Part shown: positions 23,879 through 31,368 of the stretch, in pieces
Layout of the letters: the number at the start of each line of letters is the position of its first letter
How positions within the stretch are numbered: position 1 is the stretch's first letter
NCBI GenBank assembly: GCA_003647375.1
Contig: QMMS01000002.1
Span: forward strand, 1-47,096
DNA length: 47,096 bases
Origin: Deltaproteobacteria bacterium
GTDB taxonomy: Bacteria; Desulfobacterota; Desulfobacteria; Desulfobacterales; B30-G6
Direction of reading: 5' to 3'
Notes under the pieces: model-generated
Told to the model about the DNA's origin: nothing
Databases searched by the model: none
Seen by the model: only the letters and a program-made list of their open reading frames with translations
Translations under genes and position numbers: made by a program

Positions 23879-25374
23879 TGCGTTGCATCCCAAGAAAAAG
23901 CGTCTGGTTTGTCATCATCTTGTTTATGGTGGGGACGGTCATGGGTTGTTCGGTTCATGAGCCGCGACCGGTCGAATTGGAAAACATGGATGACATCCAG
24001 CCCAATGAGATAATTAAAGAGGAAAAACCGGGTGTAACACCAAGGTCGCTCGTCATAAAGGAAAAGCTGGCACCCATTGTTCAGGATATGCAACAGGATA
24101 TAAGGATCTATTCCGGGGTATTCGGTGATGTCGCGCTGGCTGAAGTTTTAAAGGTGATTACACGTGATAGCCATCTGAACCTGTCGGTGGAATCGGATGT
24201 GGATCTGGATCGCCGTATCACCGCCCACCTTCAGCAGGCAACCCTTACAGAAGCTCTTGACATGGTGGTGGTCGATGGCGCCGGATATGCCTGGAAAATT
24301 GAAGGGGACAATCTTTTTATCAAGGTGTTTGAAGAGCGGATTTACCAGTTCGATTATCTGGATATGGCCGGTGAGACCGATATCGAAATCGGTGGTGACA
24401 TGCTTGCATCCAGTGTCGAACAGTCGGGCGTGAGCGGCAAGTTCCAGATCAAGGCCAACCGCGATGTCAAGATAACGGATGTGTGGGCCAATATTCAGGA
24501 AACCCTGGATATGTTGAAATCTGAAGACGGCATCGTGCGTATCAACCGAAATGCCGGTATTATTTACATGAGAGACAGGCCCGGGAAGGTTGCCTCCATA
24601 GTCCGGTTTCTGGACTCCCTCATGGAGGCGCTCCACCGCCAGGTGTTTATCGAGGCCAAGATCATGGAGGTACGCCTCAAGCAAGAAAACAGTTACGGCA
24701 TCGACTGGTCCAACGTGAGCATCGCTTTCACCGATTCGGGGGATATACTTACGGACGTGTTCAGCCTCAGTGTCAACGGTGGCAGTTCCATTGTCAAATC
24801 CGGTCAAAGCGGTTTTTCCGCCATCCTGGATTTTCTCGAGACCCAGGGGGACGTGTCCGTTGTATCGAACCCGCATCTTTCGGTGATGAACGGCCAATCG
24901 GCGGTTCTCACGGTGGGTTATCAGTTCCCATTCGCTGATGTGGACGGGGTTGATCGGGATACCGAGACCGATACTGTCACCTACGGTGCCTCTATCAAAC
25001 GGGTCGTTTTAGGGTTGCAGCTCGGTATCACCCCCCACATTTCCAGCGACGGTATTGTCACTCTGAATATCATTCCCACTATTACACGTATTCAGGGTGA
25101 GGAGGATGTGGAAATTCCCACGGACTCCATTAGAACCCAGACCATCAGCAATCCTATTATCGATCTCCAGGAGCTTTCCACCACGGTGCGGGTGCGGGAA
25201 GGCAACTCCATTGTTTTGGCAGGACTGATCACTCAGATCCGGCAGTCCAATCAAAAGGGACTTCCGTTTTTAAGAAGTATTCCGGGCCTGAAATATTTTT
25301 TCGGGCAAGTGGAAGAAGTTATGGAGAACAGGGAACTCGTGATTTATATCACCCCTCATGTTCGTAAGATATAG
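23878..25374 (+). CDS. mshL: MSHA-type secretin MshL
   Basis: A 498-residue outer-membrane secretin. A lipoprotein-type signal ends MGC at Cys24, although Met at -2 of the lipobox is unusual. An N-terminal STN-like domain (about 75-150) and an N-domain follow. The secretin core begins near HRQVFIEAKIMEVRLKQENS (about 256) and includes LDFLETQGDVSVVSNPHLSV (about 318-337) and VRVREGNSIVLAGLI (about 438-452). It would form the gated channel through which the pilus leaves the cell. It starts in the TAATG overlap with the preceding gene, and the first prepilin gene follows after 47 bp. Confidence 0.92.
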   Translation: MRCIPRKSVWFVIILFMVGTVMGCSVHEPRPVELENMDDIQPNEIIKEEKPGVTPRSLVIKEKLAPIVQDMQQDIRIYSGVFGDVALAEVLKVITRDSHLNLSVESDVDLDRRITAHLQQATLTEALDMVVVDGAGYAWKIEGDNLFIKVFEERIYQFDYLDMAGETDIEIGGDMLASSVEQSGVSGKFQIKANRDVKITDVWANIQETLDMLKSEDGIVRINRNAGIIYMRDRPGKVASIVRFLDSLMEALHRQVFIEAKIMEVRLKQENSYGIDWSNVSIAFTDSGDILTDVFSLSVNGGSSIVKSGQSGFSAILDFLETQGDVSVVSNPHLSVMNGQSAVLTVGYQFPFADVDGVDRDTETDTVTYGASIKRVVLGLQLGITPHISSDGIVTLNIIPTITRIQGEEDVEIPTDSIRTQTISNPIIDLQELSTTVRVREGNSIVLAGLITQIRQSNQKGLPFLRSIPGLKYFFGQVEEVMENRELVIYITPHVRKI

Positions 25375-25421
25375 TGATACCAATCACAAAACACAGAAAA
25401 CGGCAACTGATAAGGAGTCTG

Positions 25422-26003
25422 ATGATGAATTGCTTTAGAAAAAAAATGAAAGACAATTCCGGTTTTACCCTCGTGGAAATCGCCATTGTGATGGTGATTA
25501 TCGGTCTTTTGATCGGTGGGGTCCTGAAAGGCCAGGAGATGATAAAAAATGCCAAGATCAAACGTGTGATGAAGACATCTGACGAAGTTCGGGCGGCCAT
25601 TTTTACTTACCAGGACCGCTTTGGCTACTATCCGGGCGATGACCCGCTTGCCACGACACACACCGGCGCAGCTGTGACCAACGGAAACGGTAACGGGCAG
25701 GTCGCTGCGGCTGAGGACGAGCATGTGTTCGAACACCTGGCCACCGTGGGGCTTATTTCCGGTTCTGCTGCCAGCTATGCCGGGGGAACCTTTCCGAGTC
25801 ATCCGTTTGGGGGGCGCTATTACCTTCTTTGGCAGAACCGAAACGGCAAGACATCCAACTGGATCACCTACACACTGGTGCCGGTGGATGCTGCCATTGC
25901 CATAGACACGAGTCTTGATGACGGGGTCTATACCACGGGATCCGTCCGAGCCAGCGGGCCCTATACCGGAACAGCCGCGCTGACGGTTTATGTAGATCTC
26001 TAA
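25422..26003 (+). CDS. Type IV prepilin (major pilin candidate)
   Basis: A 193-residue prepilin. A positively charged leader ends in Gly, followed by FTLVEIAIVMVIIGLLIGG, with the classical cleavage site G|F and Glu5. The stretch GQEMIKNAKIKRVMKTSDEV and then TYQDRFGYYPGDDP continues the N-terminal helix into a C-terminal beta domain. The longer frame from GTG at 25374 is rejected because AAGGAG stands just ahead of the ATG pair at 25422/25425. It lies directly after mshL and is probably cotranscribed. As the shortest and best-conserved pilin in the locus it is the likely shaft subunit; that is inference. Confidence 0.88.
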   Translation: MMNCFRKKMKDNSGFTLVEIAIVMVIIGLLIGGVLKGQEMIKNAKIKRVMKTSDEVRAAIFTYQDRFGYYPGDDPLATTHTGAAVTNGNGNGQVAAAEDEHVFEHLATVGLISGSAASYAGGTFPSHPFGGRYYLLWQNRNGKTSNWITYTLVPVDAAIAIDTSLDDGVYTTGSVRASGPYTGTAALTVYVDL

Positions 26004-26005
26004 CC

Positions 26006-27073
26006 ATGGGCAAAAAAGGGTTTACGATCATAGAGGTTGCCGTCGTCATGGTGATCATCGGGCTGCTGGTAGGGTTTGGCGCTACCCTGGTGGGTCCATT
26101 GACGGAACGATCCAAACGAATGGCCACCACCGAAATCATCACAGGGGCGGTGGAATCGATTGTGGGGTTTGCGTCAGCTGAAAAACGCCTGCCCCAATGG
26201 GGAGACAACGCTGCCGACGGCACTCTGGATGAGTTCTGTGAGATTGTTACCAAGAGAAGAGACAGCGCCACAAAACCCATATACTATTTTCTTGACAGCC
26301 GTCTGACGGCACCCGGGAGTCTGTGTGGCCGCAAAACCACCGCTTTGACGGTCTGTCGGGACAGCGCCTGCACCGACCGCATATCCAACATCGCCTTTGC
26401 CGTTGTGAGCGGGGCCATGGACTACAACCCCCAGACCGGTATCGTGACGTCCGGCTGCCCGGCCGGGCAGACATGCATCGGCGTGTATGAGCCGGGTACA
26501 GCCGGCATCGACAACTGTACCAATGGCACCGACTGCCCCAACTATGATGGTGCTGTTGACAGGATCAACCGGGCCGAAGCCTATGACGATATTGTCGACT
26601 ATGTCACCTTGGGTGAACTGCGAACAAAAGCCGGGTGTCAGGGCGCTCCCCTGAAGATATTAAACAATGAATTGCCGTCGGCAAGCATGAGCAGTACCTA
26701 TTCCGCAACGATTTATGCCGAAGGGGGGGTCCCCTTCAGCACTGGCGGAAAGTATAAATGGTGTGTCGAAATCGGTAACCGCAGCTCATCCGCGGGCATC
26801 CCGGGCGGATTGGTCATCACTCCGGGTTTTGTCCGCTACCCGGATGATGCCTCTCCAACCCGCTGCTCAGACCAGGCCGAAATAGCCTGGTCGTCCTATC
26901 AGGCTGATGATCTGATCATTTCAAGGGGGTCGGGCCTGACGGAACCGGGCTCGTTTCTGATCACCGTCAGTGCTAGAGACGACAGCCGGAACGGCAATGA
27001 TCCGTCTTGCAACAATGCAGGGAACGAAGATAACTGTGTGCGCAAGTCGTTTGTTTTGACGGTAAATCCCTAA
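26006..27073 (+). CDS. Type IV prepilin-like protein with Ig-like C-terminus
   Basis: A 355-residue protein with a very short leader MGKKG and then FTIIEVAVVMVIIGLLVGFG, a clear prepilin signal with Glu5. The middle (AVESIVGFASAEKRLPQWGD, DEFCEI, RISNIAFAVVSG) matches the pilin gene at 27388 in sequence order. The C-terminal half (LKILNNELPSASMSSTYSAT, IYAEGGVPF) resembles the putative-Ig folds found in bacterial surface proteins. It has several cysteines that may form disulfides. It is only 2 bp from the previous pilin gene. Likely a minor pilin near the tip; no adhesion target can be named. Confidence 0.82.
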   Translation: MGKKGFTIIEVAVVMVIIGLLVGFGATLVGPLTERSKRMATTEIITGAVESIVGFASAEKRLPQWGDNAADGTLDEFCEIVTKRRDSATKPIYYFLDSRLTAPGSLCGRKTTALTVCRDSACTDRISNIAFAVVSGAMDYNPQTGIVTSGCPAGQTCIGVYEPGTAGIDNCTNGTDCPNYDGAVDRINRAEAYDDIVDYVTLGELRTKAGCQGAPLKILNNELPSASMSSTYSATIYAEGGVPFSTGGKYKWCVEIGNRSSSAGIPGGLVITPGFVRYPDDASPTRCSDQAEIAWSSYQADDLIISRGSGLTEPGSFLITVSARDDSRNGNDPSCNNAGNEDNCVRKSFVLTVNP

Positions 27074-27080
27074 CCTGAGT

Positions 27081-27191
27081 GTTTCACGAGGCGATCTTGC
27101 CGCATCCGTTGTGTTGTGGGCCATTCGCAGTAGCAAACTACAGCTTCATGGCCCAACGCCTTGTGGCTACAGCAACCTCACCCCGTGAAAC
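27081..27191. repeat. 111-bp imperfect palindrome between two pilin genes
   Basis: The ends GTTTCACG and CGTGAAAC are perfect complements. The arms stay partly complementary for about 44 bp (both contain GGGCCAT on the folded strand), and the centre closes with a GTAG-CAAA-CTAC stem. The outer motif GTTTCACGAG recurs alone at about 35919, ahead of the U32 gene. MITE-like in form. Confidence 0.7.
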
Positions 27192-27238
27192 ATACGGGTA
27201 AAGAATCCCAACTGACATCTGTTTCTTCATCTTTAAAT

Positions 27239-27280
27239 TCAACATTCGATGTTGGGCGTTCGATGTTCGATGTTCATTGG
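27239..27280. repeat. TTCGATGTT short repeat cluster
   Basis: Three near-tandem copies of ATTCGATGTT/GTTCGATGTT around 27245-27272. On the minus strand this reads as an artificial EHRTSNAQHRM-like peptide that appears in many unrelated genomes as a spurious ORF, so it is a dispersed repeat and not a gene. Confidence 0.6.
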
Positions 27281-27387
27281 TTTTTGGGTGCTGAAGTTGT
27301 TGATTACCCCTGACGCTCCTATTTAACAAACGTTCCCCGATCGTATATATAGCTATATTCTAAAAGAAGATAATTGGATAATGAATC

Positions 27388-29451
27388 ATGTCTTTCCACA
27401 ACGATAAGGGTATCACCCTTCTGCCCTTGATCCTCATGGTGGTGGTTTTCGGCGCCCTTATAGGGGTCGGCACAGGTGTCATCAAACAGCGTGTTCAAAA
27501 AAAACAGCATCTGATGGCGGCCGAAACCATGACTTCGGCAATGCAATCCATTATCAGCTGGTCCATTGAAAACGGCGCCTTGCCCATATGGGGGGACAAC
27601 ACACCCGATGCCGATATCGATGAATTCTGTGAAATCGTCAAAAAGACCGATGATCCATGGCATCAGGGTTTTGTCTACATATACGCCGGCGAGTTGACCC
27701 CGGGTACCGGCGGGGGCATCTGTGGAAAGACAGGCACGGGAATTTCTGCCGCTGGTACCAGCAATATCGCATTTGTTATCGTGAGTCCCGGTCAGGATCG
27801 AACGGTTACTTCCACGCCGGGTGCTTCCGGGGTTTATGCCGGGACCATGACCCTTTCATTGGCCGATATCACCAGCGTGGTTACCCTGGAACAGCTTCGT
27901 AATACCATGGGGTGCTTCAGCAGCACCCGGGGCAGGTTGAGCCTGTTGAACACGGATCTGCCTGATGCGTGTGCAGGGCAGGTCTATGAGGCGACGCTCT
28001 TTGCCGAGGGGGGGGTGCCTGCCGGCACAAGCCCTTTTTATACCTGGACCCATACCATATCCGCCACCTGGATTACCGGTATTACACCGTTGGACACCCA
28101 TCTCACGTTTCAGGGGACACCGGTATCCATTGGAACGGAAACCTTCGATGTCACTGTAACCGACGCGGACGGCAACATGTTTGTCCGGCGTTTTGCTCTC
28201 GATGTGATATCCTGCGGCACGGGACCGGATCCGGTGTCCCAATGGGATTTCGATGAGGGAGGCGGACCCGTGGTAAGGGATGGTGCCGGCTCGAACGATG
28301 GCACCTTGAACGGAGATGTATCCTGGAGCAGCGACACACCGGACGGCACCGGAACATCCCTCAGTTTTGACGGTAACGGCGACTCGGTCAGTGTGCCGGA
28401 CCATGACAGTATCCGTTTGACTGACGAATTGACATTGTCTGCCTGGGTAAAGGAAAGCGTGTCACACAGGTATGCCAAGATTATCTCAAGACGTCTGGGA
28501 AGATATTTTTATTTTTTGGGTGTGGACAATGGCCGTCCCTACGGTGGCATCGGTGATGGCACGGTGTACGAGGTCACGGGAAAATCGCTGCTCATGTCGC
28601 GTGATCTCTGGAACCATCTGACATTTGCATACAACGATACCCAGGACACCATGTACATGCATTTTGCCGGTACGGAAAGGCCTTCCACGGTACCGCAAAA
28701 TTTACCGCCGACACCGGGTATCGATGTGTCCATCGGTGCTGATTCACAAGGGGCCAGCAATTTCTTCATCGGTACTATCGATAGTATAGCTGTTTACGAT
28801 GCCGCATTGAGCAGTACTGCTATTCGACAGCTGTATGAGAGCCATACCCACCCAGATCGGGTGGCTGCCTATGATTTTAACGGTGATGCCGATGATGCGA
28901 GCGGCAGCGGGCATGATGGCAGTATCAGTGGCGCGGTTTGGGTGCCGGACCGATCGGGTAACCCCAATGGCGCGTTGACTTTTGACGGAAACGATTATGT
29001 GCTGGTGGGTGACCATGCGGACCTGCGATTCGATCAACGGCTTACCATAACGGCCTGGATAAAGGAAAGTACGCACCGCTCATATGCCAAACTCCTGTCA
29101 CGACGCTCTGGAAGCTATTTTTATTTTCTGGGCGTGGACAATGGCCGTCCTTACGGTGGCATCGGCAACGGGTCGAATTTTACGGTTACCCGAAAATCCA
29201 TCGACATGCCCCTGGACCAATGGCACTTTATCGCCTTTGTTTACGACAGTCCGGGAAACAGCATGCATATCTATTACGACGGCATCCTGGACGAGACAGC
29301 GGTCAGCACGAGTCTTCCGACCATGGCGGGGGTGGATCTGAGCATCGGGGCCGATGCCCAGGGGAGCGGCAATTTTTTTGAAGGCCTCATCGATGGCGTG
29401 GCCATCTACGACCAGGCGTTGACGGTGGAAGAAATACGGGAGAGTTATTAA
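27388..29451 (+). CDS. Giant minor pilin with two LamG-like domains
   Basis: A 687-residue protein. A short leader ends DKG, followed by ITLLPLILMVVVFGALIGVG, a prepilin-type helix with Ile at +1 and Pro where Glu5 should be. Residues 40-200 are homologous in order to the preceding pilin (AMQSIISWSIENGALPIWGD, DEFCEI, SNIAFVIVS), and 200-275 form an Ig-like segment. Two LamG/concanavalin-like domains follow at about 278-480 and 490-687. Both contain YFYFLGVDNGRPYGGIG, nearly identical even at DNA level, so the duplication is recent or homogenised. LamG folds bind sugars or proteins. Lack of Glu5 is known for tip pseudopilins such as GspK, so this is a candidate tip adhesin of the MSHA-like pilus. 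Confidence 0.82.
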   Translation: MSFHNDKGITLLPLILMVVVFGALIGVGTGVIKQRVQKKQHLMAAETMTSAMQSIISWSIENGALPIWGDNTPDADIDEFCEIVKKTDDPWHQGFVYIYAGELTPGTGGGICGKTGTGISAAGTSNIAFVIVSPGQDRTVTSTPGASGVYAGTMTLSLADITSVVTLEQLRNTMGCFSSTRGRLSLLNTDLPDACAGQVYEATLFAEGGVPAGTSPFYTWTHTISATWITGITPLDTHLTFQGTPVSIGTETFDVTVTDADGNMFVRRFALDVISCGTGPDPVSQWDFDEGGGPVVRDGAGSNDGTLNGDVSWSSDTPDGTGTSLSFDGNGDSVSVPDHDSIRLTDELTLSAWVKESVSHRYAKIISRRLGRYFYFLGVDNGRPYGGIGDGTVYEVTGKSLLMSRDLWNHLTFAYNDTQDTMYMHFAGTERPSTVPQNLPPTPGIDVSIGADSQGASNFFIGTIDSIAVYDAALSSTAIRQLYESHTHPDRVAAYDFNGDADDASGSGHDGSISGAVWVPDRSGNPNGALTFDGNDYVLVGDHADLRFDQRLTITAWIKESTHRSYAKLLSRRSGSYFYFLGVDNGRPYGGIGNGSNFTVTRKSIDMPLDQWHFIAFVYDSPGNSMHIYYDGILDETAVSTSLPTMAGVDLSIGADAQGSGNFFEGLIDGVAIYDQALTVEEIRESY

Positions 29452-29462
29452 AAGCAAGGGTT

Positions 29463-29535
29463 CGAGGGTCCGAGGGTGATACAAGGGTTCGAGGGTAGCT
29501 GACAGCTATCAGCGGATAACAGCGTCCCAGCTTCC
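29463..29535. repeat. Inverted repeat, left copy, beside the CxxC protein gene
   Basis: Shares AGGGTGATACAAGGG, GGGTAGCTGACAGC and AGCGGATA with the reverse complement of 30085-30150. Its first part has three GGGTTCGAGGGT-like units. Confidence 0.65.
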
Positions 29536-29628
29536 AAGCATCATAGCCTTCCAGCATATCAGGGTCTGAGGGGAAGCTTTTAGCCATAAGCCGTATGCAA
29601 TTAGCAGGTTTGGAGCCTAAAATCGGAA

Positions 29629-29658
29629 TTGCCATGTCACAGAGTCGCGTGCTATAAT
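29629..29658 (+). promoter_or_regulatory. Promoter of the small CxxC protein gene
   Basis: -35 TTGCCA (29629-29634), 18-bp spacer, -10 TATAAT (29653-29658, perfect). It lies about 98 bp ahead of the chosen ATG. Confidence 0.6.
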
Positions 29659-29755
29659 GCGAATTCCTGTTGGTCGTTTCATAATGAAAGGGCGAGAATT
29701 TTGTTTTGTTGAGATTCAAACAAAGATAACGTTGTCAACGATGACGGAGTGGGAA

Positions 29756-30001
29756 ATGATTGAACTGAAAGTATGCGGATTTCCTTATCCTCGCAGAGGT
29801 GGTTTAAACTCCATCCAGATGGAGGAATTACCGTACTGTGATTACTGTGAGGGGAAACCTAAGAAGGCAGGGTATCGTGTTGCCGGGTCCGACGACATGG
29901 GAAAACAGCATATTTGCAAACAGTGTGTTGTTAATGCAACCAAGGCAGGCAATCCTGTCAAGCTTGCCGCTATTCTTTGGGAAATACACAAGGCACCATA
30001 G
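29756..30001 (+). CDS. Small CxxC zinc-ribbon-like protein
   Basis: An 81-residue protein that I do not recognise. It has two paired-cysteine motifs, CDYC (about 27-30) and CKQC (about 53-56), spaced like a small zinc ribbon, and ends in a short helix (KLAAILWEIHKAP). The ATG at 29756 has GGAGTGGG just upstream; a longer frame from 29657 would start at the -10 box of a good promoter and is rejected. The gene sits in the convergence zone of the two msh arms and is flanked by inverted repeats, so it may be a small inserted cassette and not a pilus gene. A DNA, RNA or redox role is possible but cannot be told. Confidence 0.6.
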   Translation: MIELKVCGFPYPRRGGLNSIQMEELPYCDYCEGKPKKAGYRVAGSDDMGKQHICKQCVVNATKAGNPVKLAAILWEIHKAP

Positions 30002-30084
30002 AAAGTTATTGCAAAAACAGCCAATGTGCTTGCAAGGGGCATTGCCGATTATCCATTTATAGGCATTCAGGAGCTTTGCATGCT

Positions 30085-30150
30085 GGGATGCTAGGATGCC
30101 CCTATCCGCTCATCGCTGTCAGCTACCCCCCAGCCCTTGTATCACCCTTA
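30085..30150. repeat. Inverted repeat, right copy, beside the CxxC protein gene
   Basis: Reverse complement of the left copy at about 75 percent identity by eye, lying between the CxxC gene and the mshG stop codon. Confidence 0.65.
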
Positions 30151-30159
30151 AACCCTTCA

Positions 30160-31368
30160 TTATTGTATCTCAGAAATCATATCGTACAACGGCAGCATAA
30201 TCGATAGGGCGATCAAGCCGAAAATACCACCCAGGACAATGATGGACAGGGGCTCCAGGGCGTTGATCATGGTTTCGACATTTCGTTTGACCTCTTTGTC
30301 GTAGTAGGTCCCCAGGCGCCGGAAGGCATTGTCGATGGTGCCGGTGGTCTCGCCGTTGCGGATCGCCCCGAGGAGAAGTGTTGGAAACCCTCCGGTGGCT
30401 TCCATGGCATCCGAAATCGACTCTCCCCGCTGAATATCTTCAAAGGCAATGGTCAACAGTTGCTCCAGGTAACGGTTTCCGAGAATTTTGTCGGACAGGA
30501 TTTCGAAAATATTGTTGATGGTCATCCCGGCCTTATACATGGTTGCAAAATTATGACTCAAACGGGCGATGGCGATGTTGTTTAAAATACTGCCGAACAG
30601 GGGGATCTTCAACATGTACTTGTGGAATTGGATCTGTCCCGCGGGTGTTTTTGTGTAAAGATAAGCCAGAAATCCCGATATCAGAGCACCACCCAGTAGC
30701 CAGAGCCAATAATTCTGGACAAAATGACTTACGCTCAAAACAATTTGGGTGATGCTGGGCAGCGCCACTCCCATTTCCGTGAGCAGGTTGGCCATCTGCG
30801 GGAGAACGTAACCGACCCAGACGCTGATGACGGCAACGATAGCCAGGACGATAAAGGATGGGTAGATCGCCGCCCGCATGAGGGTCGAGCGGATATCTTC
30901 CTTCCATTCAATGAATTCGGCCAGCTCCTTGAGACTTTCGGGTAATACCCCTGACTCTTCTCCCAGCCTCACGATAGCAAGGTCAAGGGGTTCGAAGTTC
31001 CGGGGATAATGGACCATGGACTCATGGAGAGAGCTGCCGGCCTCGATGGACATGCGAATCTCTTCGATAATTTTTCGGAAAAAAGGTGTTGAAATGATTT
31101 TTTCGTTTTCTTCCAGGGCAGACAAAATGGGAAGACCCAGCTCCAGCGTCTGGGACAGGCGGTAATAAAACTCCACCAGCTCTCTCGGTTTCACGCGTCT
31201 GCTGACGAAGAAATTGGCCAGCGGGCTCTCCCTGGCCGGTTCCGAGTGAATGACGGTCAGTCCTTTTTGATGGAGTTTTTCCTCTGCATTGGCTTCCGAG
31301 AAAGCAGCTAGGGTACCCCGGTTCATTTTCCCCGTCGCATCGATGGCCTTGTAGCGGTATTTAGGCAT
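30160..31368 (-). CDS. mshG: MSHA biogenesis platform protein MshG (GspF/PilC family)
   Basis: A 402-residue GspF-family inner-membrane platform protein. It begins MPKYRYKAIDATGKMNRGTL, the family hallmark, and has two repeated T2SSF domains (about 70-190 and 270-395) with three membrane helices near 170, 220 and 375. It organises pilin polymerisation above the MshE ATPase. The start at 31368 overlaps the mshE stop by 8 bp; a longer frame lacks family similarity. Last gene of the minus-strand arm, with no clear terminator before the inverted repeat. Confidence 0.92.
   Translation of the reverse strand: MPKYRYKAIDATGKMNRGTLAAFSEANAEEKLHQKGLTVIHSEPARESPLANFFVSRRVKPRELVEFYYRLSQTLELGLPILSALEENEKIISTPFFRKIIEEIRMSIEAGSSLHESMVHYPRNFEPLDLAIVRLGEESGVLPESLKELAEFIEWKEDIRSTLMRAAIYPSFIVLAIVAVISVWVGYVLPQMANLLTEMGVALPSITQIVLSVSHFVQNYWLWLLGGALISGFLAYLYTKTPAGQIQFHKYMLKIPLFGSILNNIAIARLSHNFATMYKAGMTINNIFEILSDKILGNRYLEQLLTIAFEDIQRGESISDAMEATGGFPTLLLGAIRNGETTGTIDNAFRRLGTYYDKEVKRNVETMINALEPLSIIVLGGIFGLIALSIMLPLYDMISEIQ

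Noticed and set aside
24148..24897. 249-codon open frame on the minus strand inside mshL
   Set aside because: Antisense to the secretin core with no ribosome binding site or family resemblance.
27138..27329. Small minus-strand frame with EHRTSNAQHRM-like sequence
   Set aside because: This peptide is the translation of the TTCGATGTT repeat cluster and recurs as a false gene in many genomes.
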